The notes under the pieces were generated by a model, which saw only the letters and a program-made list of their open reading frames with translations, was not told the origin of the DNA and did not search any database. 64,000 bases of DNA from Desulfovibrio cuneatus DSM 11391. GTDB taxonomy: Bacteria; Desulfobacterota; Desulfovibrionia; Desulfovibrionales; Desulfovibrionaceae. Positions 45,501-53,528 of this stretch are shown piece by piece. The position numbers and the translations under genes were made by a program. Position 1 is the stretch's first letter; every line of letters begins with the position of its first letter. The DNA lies in assembly GCF_000430005.1 (NCBI RefSeq), contig NZ_AUCY01000015.1, positions 46,383 through 110,382 of the forward strand, given 5' to 3'.

Positions 45501-47609
45501 ATGCCCACGTTTATACTTGAAATAGGTACAGAAGAATTGCCCTCCCGCTTTCTGGCAGATGCGGAAAAAGAACTTGCCACCCGCCTGCAGGCAGGGTTTG
45601 ATGCACACGGCCTTACCTATGAAGGCGTTACCGTTGCTTCCACCCCCCGCCGCCTTGTATACTATGTTAGCAACATGGCGGAAACGGCTATTTTTAAAGA
45701 AGAAGTAGTTATGGGCCCCCCCATGAAGGCAGCCTATGACGTTGGGGGCCGCCCCACACGTGCCGCAGAAGGGTTTGCCAAAACCCATAATGTGACGCTT
45801 GAAGACACATTCTCTGTGGATACGGACAAAGGGGCTTACCTGGCTGTACGCAAGAACACTGGCGGGGAAAAAGCCGCAGACCTGCTGCCTGCCATTTGTA
45901 CGGCTGTCGTCAGTTCCTTGCCTTTCCCCAAGCGCATGCGCTGGGGAGCAAGTGAATTCACCTTTGCCCGCCCCTTGCGCTGGGTGCTGTGCCTGCTGGG
46001 CAGCCAACCTATTTCATTTACCGTAGGGCCTGTCACTTCCGGCAACCAAACGTATGGCCACCGCGTGCATGGCGCAGGCCCATTCATGGTGCCCACTGCG
46101 GCGGATTACTTTACCCTGATGAAAAACCAGGGTCATGTGGTGGTTGAAGGGCAGGAGCGCCTGCAACGCATTCAAAGCGACGGAACGCGCCTTGCCAAAG
46201 ATAAGGGCGGCGTTGTGCTGTGGAAGCAAAGCCTGCTTCAGGAAGTGCAAGGGTTATGTGAACACCCGGTACCTATTCTTGGTGCCTTTGACCCGGCATT
46301 TCTTGAAGTGCCGCGTGAAGTGCTGCTGACTAGTATGGAGAGCCACCAGAAAAGTTTTGGCCTGGAAAATAGTGAAGGCTGCCTGTTGCCCTATTTCCTT
46401 ACCGTACTGAACATTGACCCCCAAGACCTTTCCCTGGTGCAAAAAGGATGGGAGCGCGTGCTGCGTGCCCGCCTGGAAGATGCCCGCTTCTTCTGGAAAA
46501 CAGACCTTGCCGCCGGGTTTGAGCCCTGGCTGCATGCCCTGGATTCTGTTATTTTTCTTGCCCCCCTTGGTAGCATGGGTGAAAAAACACGCCGTGTTTC
46601 CCGCCTGTGCCAGTGGCTGGCTGAAAGCGTTGCTGCCACTACCCCAGGTTTTGTTGTGGCCCCGGAAGATGCCGCCCGTGCTGGCCGCCTTTCTAAAGCA
46701 GATCTTGTTTCAGAAATGGTGAAGGAATTTGACACCCTGCAAGGTATTATGGGGGGCATTTACGCCACCCGTGCAGGAGAGCATGAAGCCGTTGCCGCTG
46801 CCCTGGCAGAACAATACCTGCCTGCCGGGCCGGAAAGCCCTGTGCCTGCTTCTGCTTGCGGGGCGCTGCTTTCCATGGCTGATAAGGCAGACACCCTGGC
46901 TGGCTGTTTTGGCCTGGGCATGATTCCTTCCGGCACAGCAGACCCTTACGCCCTGCGCCGTGCAGCCCTTGGCATTGCTCGCATCATAAAAGAAAAAGGC
47001 CTGCGCCTGGATGTGCGCGTGCTGCTGCAAAAAGCCCTGGAAAATTACAGCGATGTGCAGTGGAAGTTGCCTGCCGAACAGGCCCTGCCCCGGCTTGAAG
47101 AATTCTTTACCCAGCGCTTGAAGCATTACTTTATTGCTGCCGGGTATAACACCCTGTTTGTTGATTCATGCTTGCTGGCAGGCTCCCATGATGTGTGCGC
47201 CGTGGCCCGCCGGGTGGAAGCCCTGGCCGCGGAAAGCCAGAAGCCGGATTTTGAAGCCACCGTGCTCACCTTTAAGCGCATGGCGAACATTACCCGTAAG
47301 CAGGCTCAGGAAGGCGGCACCCCCCTGACAGGGGAGTACAAGGCCAGCCTGTTTGCTGAAGCCGCGGAAAAACGCCTGGCTGAAGAATTCGAGCGCATTA
47401 CACCCGAATTTGATGTTCTGTGGGCCAAAGACGATTACGTCGGGCTGTTTGGGCTCATTCTGCCCCTGCGCCCGTTTGTAGATGCCTTCTTCACCGACGT
47501 TATGGTCATGTGTGAAGAGGAAACCGTGCGCACCAACCGCCTGAATCTCATCACCGCCATTGTGCAGCGCCTGGGCAGGCTGGCGGACTTTTCTGCCCTG
47601 CAAATGTAA
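45501..47609 (+). CDS. glyS: Glycyl-tRNA synthetase beta subunit
   Basis: 702 residues. N-terminal FILEIGTEELPSRFLADAEK and the ASTPRRLVYYV region. Later HD-like and DALR anticodon-binding parts (RMANITRKQ, FFTDVMVMCEE). It binds tRNA-Gly. The ATG at 45501 follows CCAAGGAA. The apparent longer start at 45426 would lie in the glyQ-glyS gap and has no ribosome site. Directly after its TAA a family A element begins. Confidence 0.96.
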   Translation: MPTFILEIGTEELPSRFLADAEKELATRLQAGFDAHGLTYEGVTVASTPRRLVYYVSNMAETAIFKEEVVMGPPMKAAYDVGGRPTRAAEGFAKTHNVTLEDTFSVDTDKGAYLAVRKNTGGEKAADLLPAICTAVVSSLPFPKRMRWGASEFTFARPLRWVLCLLGSQPISFTVGPVTSGNQTYGHRVHGAGPFMVPTAADYFTLMKNQGHVVVEGQERLQRIQSDGTRLAKDKGGVVLWKQSLLQEVQGLCEHPVPILGAFDPAFLEVPREVLLTSMESHQKSFGLENSEGCLLPYFLTVLNIDPQDLSLVQKGWERVLRARLEDARFFWKTDLAAGFEPWLHALDSVIFLAPLGSMGEKTRRVSRLCQWLAESVAATTPGFVVAPEDAARAGRLSKADLVSEMVKEFDTLQGIMGGIYATRAGEHEAVAAALAEQYLPAGPESPVPASACGALLSMADKADTLAGCFGLGMIPSGTADPYALRRAALGIARIIKEKGLRLDVRVLLQKALENYSDVQWKLPAEQALPRLEEFFTQRLKHYFIAAGYNTLFVDSCLLAGSHDVCAVARRVEALAAESQKPDFEATVLTFKRMANITRKQAQEGGTPLTGEYKASLFAEAAEKRLAEEFERITPEFDVLWAKDDYVGLFGLILPLRPFVDAFFTDVMVMCEEETVRTNRLNLITAIVQRLGRLADFSALQM

Positions 47610-47813
47610 GGGAAACGCTGATTTATTCCGTTTGGCGGCGTTGCTTCGCTTTTTTGAAACAGTCGAGGACAGAAGAGTTGACTCGGCCCTTCCTGGGCCT
47701 CGGCCTTCGGCTCCCGCCCTTTGGGCGGTTCCCAATTCTGCTTTCCTGCAAAATTGTCACTCCTGCTTCAAAAAAAGCTCGCGCCTTGCCAAACAAAATA
47801 ACTGCGCGTTTCC
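47610..47813 (+). repeat. Family A element with internal hairpin insertion
   Basis: It starts directly after the glyS TAA (GGGAAACGCTGATTTATTCC) and ends with GCGTTTCC plus an A-run. The terminal repeats and T/A arms are intact. The core GAGGACAGAAGAGTTGACTC is followed by about 75 bp of extra sequence with three small hairpins (GGCCCTTCCTGGGCC, GCCTTCGGC, CGCCCTTTGGGCG). It is the longest copy in the window. Confidence 0.85.
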
Positions 47814-47842
47814 AAAAAAACATGAGAAGTAATGTTGAGAAT

Positions 47843-47924
47843 TGGGGGGAACCATCAGGGCATGATGCCCTGTTGGTTCCCCCTCTTCCCCCCTCCTTTA
47901 CCCCATATGTGTGGGGTGAAGGAG
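47843..47924. repeat. Family B palindromes (copy B3)
   Basis: GGGGGAACCA...TGGTTCCCCC flanks CAGGGCATGATGCCCTG. ACCCCATATGTGTGGGGT follows. The middle GGGCATGATGCCC is shared with copies B1 and B4. Confidence 0.75.
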
Positions 47925-47935
47925 TTTTTGTTTTA

Positions 47936-47971
47936 GGAAATACTGTCAAACGAAGCAACGGAGCGTTTCTC
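47936..47971. repeat. Family A degenerate fragment
   Basis: GTCAAACGAAGCAACGGAGC-GTTTCTC with a GGAAA at the other end. It resembles one terminal repeat and is next to copy B3. Confidence 0.5.
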
Positions 47972-48013
47972 AAAAAACGATTACTGTATCCTGTGCATGG
48001 CATAATACAAAAG

Positions 48014-48053
48014 AAGAGGGGCCAACCACTGTGTACTGTGGTTTGCCCCTCTT
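48014..48053 (-). terminator. Terminator of uppP
   Basis: A 16-bp stem (AAGAGGGGC, one mismatch, AACCAC against GTGGTT and GCCCCTCTT) with an 8-nt loop. On the minus strand TTCTTTTGT follows, so it ends uppP. It is also usable as a plus-strand barrier. Confidence 0.85.
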
Positions 48054-48078
48054 TATGAGCGGATAAGCGTTTTCTTAG

Positions 48079-48876
48079 CTACATCCAGAAATAAAAAACA
48101 ATGGGCGCAATGGCCAGGCGGTACCAGGCAAAGGGCCGGAAGGACATGGAGCTGACAAGGCGAATAAGCAGGGAAATGGCACCAAGGGCCGCCAGGAAGG
48201 AAACAAGGGTACCCACCGCAAAGAACATCCAGTCTGCGTGGCGCAGGGCATCGGCATTTTTCAGCAGGGAGTAGCCAGTGGCAGCCACCATAATGGGCAC
48301 AGCCGCCATAAAGGAATATTCGGCAGCCAGTTCACGCCGGGCACCCAGCAGCAGCCCCCCCATAATGGTGGAAGCAGAGCGGGAAAAGCCGGGCCACAAG
48401 GCAAGGCACTGAAAGCACCCAATGCCAAAGGCCACAGCCGGGGTAATGTCGTCCAGGCTGACATAGCGCGGGCGGGCCTTGCGGCGTTCCACCAGCAGAA
48501 TGGCCGCGCCCCCCACAGCCAGGGCAAGGGAAACACTCACGGGGTTAAACAGCTTGTCATGAATAAAGGAATTGGCAAAAAGCCCCACAATGCTGGCGGG
48601 CAGGGTGGTCAGTAATAAAAGGCCCATGCCCCGTACGCCGGAAAAACGCACAAGGGGTTTGGGGGCAAGCAACCCCCAAAAGCGCCGCCAGTAAAGCACC
48701 ACCACCGCCAAAATGGAACCAAGCTGAATGACCACTTCAAACGTGTTGATGTTTGCCTGGTTTTGTATGTTTAAAAGCGAGCCCACAATAATGAGGTGCC
48801 CGGTGGAAGAAATAGGCAAAAATTCTGTAATTCCTTGGACAAGTCCAAGAATCGCAGCAATAACAAGATCATGCAT
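48079..48876 (-). CDS. uppP: Undecaprenyl-diphosphatase (UppP/BacA)
   Basis: 265 residues, multi-spanning inner-membrane protein. It recycles undecaprenyl pyrophosphate. ILGLVQGITEFLPISSTGHL is the first catalytic motif (Glu/Glu), and GFSRSASTIMGGLLLGARRE the second (Arg, Ser). It is the only gene on its transcript, with its own terminator. It may give bacitracin tolerance as in other bacteria. Confidence 0.95.
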   Translation of the reverse strand: MHDLVIAAILGLVQGITEFLPISSTGHLIIVGSLLNIQNQANINTFEVVIQLGSILAVVVLYWRRFWGLLAPKPLVRFSGVRGMGLLLLTTLPASIVGLFANSFIHDKLFNPVSVSLALAVGGAAILLVERRKARPRYVSLDDITPAVAFGIGCFQCLALWPGFSRSASTIMGGLLLGARRELAAEYSFMAAVPIMVAATGYSLLKNADALRHADWMFFAVGTLVSFLAALGAISLLIRLVSSMSFRPFAWYRLAIAPIVFYFWM

Positions 48877-49067
48877 GGAACGTTCCGTAACAGCCGCACG
48901 CAGCGGGTGGAAGGGTGAGGTGAATCTTCCAATAAGGCAGGGAAATACAGCATCAAGACTCTCCTTGCAAGCTCTTTATGCTTGTTGTAATGTACCCGTT
49001 AGCTTTAAACGCTAAGGTTACAGCCCTGTGCCCGTTAGTTTTGAAGCTAGCATGAAGGAGCAAACCC

Positions 49068-49280
49068 ATGGCAACCATTATACCTCATTCTGAACAGGTA
49101 CACCGTGCAGTGCAGTATGTGCTGGAAGCAAAAATTCAGTTTCCAGAAAAACGGCTCGATTCACTTGTGGAAGAGGCAGCCATGCGGTATACCCTTTCTC
49201 CGATTGAAGCAGAGTCTCTTTTGCGGCTGTTACATGAAGAACTCACCCCCGGCAAGCAGTCAGTGTTTCCCTCGTCATAA
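49068..49280 (+). CDS. Small helical protein, unknown
   Basis: 70 residues, helical, acidic, no cysteines or signal. HRAVQYVLEAKIQFPEKRLD and AESLLRLLHEEL are the clearest helices. GAAGGAGC precedes the ATG at the right spacing, so it is likely translated. It lies directly upstream of lptF-lptG on the same strand and may share their promoter. I do not recognise it. Its position could indicate a link to LPS export or be incidental. Confidence 0.65.
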   Translation: MATIIPHSEQVHRAVQYVLEAKIQFPEKRLDSLVEEAAMRYTLSPIEAESLLRLLHEELTPGKQSVFPSS

Positions 49281-49352
49281 TGGTGCTGTAACACACAAAA
49301 GGATGTTTTTCTGTTTATTCCAACACTACACCGCTTTCTCTTTAAAGAGCTT

Positions 49353-50477
49353 GTGCAAACCTTTGTGCTTTGTGCCATCTCGCTGCTTACCCTTATTTTA
49401 ATAAGCCGTGGCGTGCAAATGCGTGAGCTTTTTTTAAACCTAGATCTTTCCTTTTGGGAAACAACCCTGTTGTTTGCCTACATGATGCCCCTGTTTTTGC
49501 TGCTGGTGTTGCCCATTTCCTGTATGCTCAGTATTTTTCTTACTTTTTTGCGCATGAGTACAGACAGGGAACTGGTGGCGCTTAAAGCCAGCGGCATAAG
49601 TATTTTTCAACTAATGCGTGGCCCCATGGTCTTTTCCACCCTGTGCATGCTGTTGGCGTTTGCTGTTTCCATGCACGGCATTGCCTGGGGCATGGGCAAT
49701 TTTCGGGCCTTGTTGCTGAGCCTTGCCAACACAAAAGCCCAAATTGTGTTGCAACCAGGTGTTTTCAACCAGGACTTACTGGGGAAAACCTTGTTTACCC
49801 GCAGCATAGACCCCAAAACCGGCACGTTATATCAGGTAATTTTTGAAGACCGTAATGTGGATGAAGCCCGCACCGTGACCTTTATTGCGCCGGAAGGGAA
49901 TATTGAAACCGACCAGGAAAAGGGTGAAATGCATTTTTCCCTGAAAGATGGACGCATTTATCAGGTTACAGAAGGTAAACTGAGCATACTTGATTTTAAA
50001 CGCTACCTGCTGCAACTGGACATAAGCAAACTGCTTTCCGGGGCAGATATTGGCAGCATCCGGCCCAAAGAAATGGGCTGGGAAACGCTCATCCAACTGC
50101 GCAGCGTAAATGATCATAAAGATGAGCGCTTTCGCAACAAGGTTGGGGTAGAAATTCAAAAGCGCATGGCATTGCCTGTGGCCTGCCTGGTGCTTGGCCT
50201 GTTTGCCATTCCTGTGGCCTGCTTTTTTGAAGGGGTACACAGGCAAGTGGGTGTTGTGGTAGCCCTGGTGATGTTTTTGATGTATTATAGCCTGCTTTCT
50301 TTAGGTTTTTCTTTGGGCGAGGCTGGCGCACTGCACCCAGGCATAAGCATTTGGATGGCAAACGCCGTGTTTGCCCTGTTGGGCGTGGGGGGGCTGGTGC
50401 TTGTTGGCAAAGAACGTGTGCCCCAGCTTGGCATGTTGCTTCTGCCGTTTTTGCGTAAGTGGAAAAAGGCGGAATAA
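49353..50477 (+). CDS. lptF: LPS export ABC transporter permease LptF
   Basis: 374 residues from the GTG at 49353. A permease of the LptB2FGC complex, with three N-terminal and three C-terminal transmembrane helices around a periplasmic jellyroll (about 130-250). It reads ...MRELFLNLDLSFWETTLLFAY and RELVALKASGISIFQLMRG (coupling-helix area). The frame is open back to 49281 and encodes IPTLHRFLFKELVQTF there, which matches the expected LptF entry helix. No ATG, GTG or TTG exists upstream. A CTG at 49311, 7 nt after AAAAGGA, may be the true start. The stop overlaps lptG by 1 bp. Confidence 0.9.
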   Translation: MQTFVLCAISLLTLILISRGVQMRELFLNLDLSFWETTLLFAYMMPLFLLLVLPISCMLSIFLTFLRMSTDRELVALKASGISIFQLMRGPMVFSTLCMLLAFAVSMHGIAWGMGNFRALLLSLANTKAQIVLQPGVFNQDLLGKTLFTRSIDPKTGTLYQVIFEDRNVDEARTVTFIAPEGNIETDQEKGEMHFSLKDGRIYQVTEGKLSILDFKRYLLQLDISKLLSGADIGSIRPKEMGWETLIQLRSVNDHKDERFRNKVGVEIQKRMALPVACLVLGLFAIPVACFFEGVHRQVGVVVALVMFLMYYSLLSLGFSLGEAGALHPGISIWMANAVFALLGVGGLVLVGKERVPQLGMLLLPFLRKWKKAE

Positions 50478-51571
50478 TGAAACTGCTTTCCCGTTATCTT
50501 GTACGGCAAAATCTGTTTTTGGTATTTGTCATTTTGCTTGTTGGGGTAGGCATTTATGTGCTTACAGACCTGTTTGAACTGCTGGACAGATTTGTGGAAG
50601 CAAAACTGCCGGCAAAAACAGTGCTGTGGTATTATGTCATTAAATTGCCTGCCATTGTGGCGCAACTATTGCCTGCCATTTTCTTGCTGGCTATGGTGCT
50701 GCAACTGAACATGCTGGAACGCAGCAAAGAACTGATAGCCCTGTATTCAGGGGGTATTTCTCCTTTCGTGCTGCTGCGCTTTATTGTCATTTATTCCCTT
50801 GTTTGGGCTGTGGCCCAATTGTTTTTTGCTGAAGCCCTTGGCGTTACAGGTGAACGCGAAGCCCGGCGCATTTGGCAAGAACAGGTGCAGCAAACAGGCG
50901 GGGGGAAAGATACCCTGAACCATGTGTGGTTTACAGACAAAGAGCATATTGTCTATGTGGAACAGGCTGCACCAAACCTGGGCACGGCACAGGGGGTGCG
51001 CATTTACACCCTGGCCCCCTCAGGTGATGACCTGGAAGCGATTATCAGCGCAAAAACCGTTACCCTGGATAAAAAAGTGTGGCATTTGCACGATGTAAGC
51101 CGGGTAACAACACAAACCATGGTTAGCGAACAGCTTGATTCACTTGAATTTCCGCTGCGCCAAGACCTCAAGGCTTTTTTGTTGGTGGAATCGTGGTCAA
51201 AACCGGAACGCTTACCCTTATGGGAGTTGCGTGATGTTATTAAACGGCTGGAGCGTGCAGGCTCTAACATAGAAAGTTTGCGCACTGTTTGGCATTCTAA
51301 AATTGCCTATGCTGGCTCGGTTATCATTATGGGGCTACTGGCCCTTGCCATTATGCAACACACCAAAAGTGTGTATAAGGCGGTGGGGTTTTCCCTGGTG
51401 GCCATCTTCTTTTTTTATAGCGCTAACACCATTAGCGTAACCATTGGCAAGGGGGGCTCTCTTCCCCCGTTGGTGGCCGCCTGGCTTACCAACGGGGTAG
51501 CATTGCTGCTTCTTGCAGTGGTTTTCCTGTGGCCTGTGTTGCGCCATGTGGCAGCAAGCAGGCGCGCCTAA
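50477..51571 (+). CDS. lptG: LPS export ABC transporter permease LptG
   Basis: 364 residues. It starts MKLLSRYLVRQNLFLVFVIL, the LptG entry. It has the same 3+3 transmembrane layout as LptF with a central periplasmic domain, and LNMLERSKELIALYSGGIS is the coupling-helix region. The start ATG overlaps the lptF stop (TAATG), so the two subunits are made in step. LptB and LptC are not in this window. Confidence 0.93.
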   Translation: MKLLSRYLVRQNLFLVFVILLVGVGIYVLTDLFELLDRFVEAKLPAKTVLWYYVIKLPAIVAQLLPAIFLLAMVLQLNMLERSKELIALYSGGISPFVLLRFIVIYSLVWAVAQLFFAEALGVTGEREARRIWQEQVQQTGGGKDTLNHVWFTDKEHIVYVEQAAPNLGTAQGVRIYTLAPSGDDLEAIISAKTVTLDKKVWHLHDVSRVTTQTMVSEQLDSLEFPLRQDLKAFLLVESWSKPERLPLWELRDVIKRLERAGSNIESLRTVWHSKIAYAGSVIIMGLLALAIMQHTKSVYKAVGFSLVAIFFFYSANTISVTIGKGGSLPPLVAAWLTNGVALLLLAVVFLWPVLRHVAASRRA

Positions 51572-51630
51572 CACAAATTCGTACCGTCACTGAACGGTAT
51601 GCAGTATTCCCCAGGCTATTCTCCAAAAAA

Positions 51631-51656
51631 ATGGGCACCTTTGTATAGGTGCCCAT
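51631..51656 (-). terminator. Terminator of ysxC
   Basis: A 10-bp perfect stem ATGGGCACCT / AGGTGCCCAT with a 6-nt loop, followed on the minus strand by TTTTTTT. It also lies between the convergent lptG and ysxC. Confidence 0.9.
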
Positions 51657-51709
51657 ACTGGGTTCGTCCTCTGGAACAATTGGCCCGTGGGTATACCCAC
51701 AAAGAAAAA

Positions 51710-52372
51710 CTACACTGCGGTGTCGTCTTGTGTAACCATGTTTTCAGGGGCAATGCCTTCTTCCCCCTCAAAGCCTTGTTCGCTTTCTTTCACCACCAGC
51801 AGGGCCAGCACTTCTTGCCACAGGGCATCCACCCCCTGGCGTTTTCCTGCGGAAGTTACAATAATGTCATCATGCCCCAAAATTTCGGACCAGGCCTTGC
51901 GGCATTGGTGCAGTTCTTTGCGGGTGCATTTGTCTGCCTTGGTCATAACGGGCAGTACCCGAAGCCCCAGGGAAATGGCATACTGGGCAAGCCGCACGTC
52001 AAGCAGTTGGGGCGTAAGGCGTGAATCAATAAGCAATGCCAGGGCACGCAGGCCAGGGCAACTTTGAAAATATTTTTCCAGCAGCTTTGCCCATTTGTTG
52101 CGTTCATCCTGGCTACATTTGGCATACCCATAGCCGGGCAAATCCACCAAAAAAGTATTGCCATTGTTAATGGCATAATAATTTATGCTGCGGGTTTTGC
52201 CAGGGGTGGAGCTTGTTTTTGCCAATTGCTTGCGGCCTGCCAAGGCGTTGATGAGCGAGGATTTACCTACGTTGGAACGCCCGGCCAAGGCTACCTGGGG
52301 TGCTTCAAGGTTCAACAACTGGTCGAAGGAATAGGCCGTGGCCATAAGGGTAAGGCTGGGAGCGGGGTGCAT
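51710..52372 (-). CDS. ysxC: Ribosome-biogenesis GTP-binding protein YsxC/EngB
   Basis: 220 residues from the ATG at 52372. G-domain: G1 AGRSNVGKSSLINAL, G3 LVDLPGYGYAK, G4 MTKADK and G5 TSAGKRQG. It assists 50S assembly. The C-terminal acidic tail (VVKESEQGFEGEEGI) is longer than in many members. An ATG at 52345 is a possible alternative start. It is divergent from efp. Confidence 0.94.
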   Translation of the reverse strand: MHPAPSLTLMATAYSFDQLLNLEAPQVALAGRSNVGKSSLINALAGRKQLAKTSSTPGKTRSINYYAINNGNTFLVDLPGYGYAKCSQDERNKWAKLLEKYFQSCPGLRALALLIDSRLTPQLLDVRLAQYAISLGLRVLPVMTKADKCTRKELHQCRKAWSEILGHDDIIVTSAGKRQGVDALWQEVLALLVVKESEQGFEGEEGIAPENMVTQDDTAV

Positions 52373-52604
52373 ATGAGGGATCCTGGCAGGGGGCCTGCGG
52401 TTGGCGGTTTTTTTGCAGTAGTCTTGTGGCTTGACAACAAGCACGAGTATGAGAAAATAACAGGTTGTTCGTGCGGTTTCAACCATGCGTTTGCCGGGCT
52501 GAAGTTTGCAGGAAACTGTTCCCCGCGTGCGGTTTTTTCGCTGCCACGCCAGAACAGAGGCATAATTCTCGTTATTATTTTATTTTCAACAATCTGGAGG
52601 AACC

Positions 52605-53168
52605 ATGTATTCAACCACCGACTTTCGCAAAGGGCTGAAAATTGAAGTGGAAGGCACTCCCTATGAAATTGTGGAGTTCCAACACTTTAAGCCCGGCAAA
52701 GGCGGGGCTATGGTACGCACTAAACTGCGTAACTTTTTAACAGGCCGTATGCAGGACATTACCTTCCGCTCCGGTGAAAAAGTGGGCCGCCCTGACCTTG
52801 AAATGCGCGAAATGCAGTATTTGTACCGGGAAGGGGATGAACTTGTGTTTATGGATCTCACAAGCTACGAACAGTTGCAAATTCCTCTTGATAGCGTGGG
52901 CGACAAAGCTGGCTACTTGAAAGAAAGCCAACTTGTGCCTGTGCTGCTTTACCAGGGCAAGCCCCTTGACCTGGAATTGCCTGTTTCTGTGGTGTTCCGC
53001 GTAACACAAACAGAACCCGGCGTGAAAGGTGATACCGTTTCCAACGTGACCAAGCCTGCCACCCTGGAAACTGGCATTATCATTCAGGTACCTATTTTTG
53101 TGAACGAAGGCGATTTGGTAAAGGTAGACACCCGCAGTGGTTCTTACCTTGGCCGCGAACAGGGCTAA
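52605..53168 (+). CDS. efp: Translation elongation factor P
   Basis: 187 residues, three beta-barrel domains. It rescues ribosomes stalled at polyproline. The domain I loop is [12 protein letters not shown] with Lys 32 at its tip, so lysine modification (EpmA-type) or none is expected, not rhamnosylation, which uses Arg. TCTGGAGGAACC precedes the ATG. The C-terminal domain ends with [14 protein letters not shown]. Single-gene unit, with the possible end structure at 53198-53240. Confidence 0.97.
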   Translation: MYSTTDFRKGLKIEVEGTPYEIVEFQHFKPGKGGAMVRTKLRNFLTGRMQDITFRSGEKVGRPDLEMREMQYLYREGDELVFMDLTSYEQLQIPLDSVGDKAGYLKESQLVPVLLYQGKPLDLELPVSVVFRVTQTEPGVKGDTVSNVTKPATLETGIIIQVPIFVNEGDLVKVDTRSGSYLGREQG

Positions 53169-53528
53169 TTCCATTACCAAGTAACCATTGTTTTTTCTTG
53201 GAGAGCTGCTAACGGCGGCGTAGCCGTCTTGCTTCTCCAAATCCTTCGGTTTTGGTCGTCTGCTTGCGCAGACTCCGTGATACTAATTCTGGCAGTATTA
53301 CTGTATAATTGGTATAACACGGCTCACTTGGGGAACCGCTACAGTATCACTGTGCAACAAGTGTTTTCCAAGTGATACCGGCTGCCCGGTGTGGTTTTGT
53401 GGTTCCCATGGCCCGGCCTGTTTCTGGCTGGGTCATGTGTGTGCCAGCAGTGCTGGTTTTTTCTTTTACATGCTGTTTCAGTGGCCAGCCGTATGTGTTG
53501 CGCCAAGAAAACAGCAGAGTGGTATTTC
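53169..53528. other. Intergenic region efp to ftsK
   Basis: 360 bp. A long-stem hairpin at 53198-53240 (TTGGAGA / TCTCCAA with nested ACGGC/GCCGT) may end efp. A second hairpin GTCTGC-TTGC-GCAGAC lies near 53258-53273. A TATAAT near 53306 may be a -10 for ftsK, without a good -35. The long open frame from 53391 that precedes ftsK is not coding by appearance. Confidence 0.45.
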
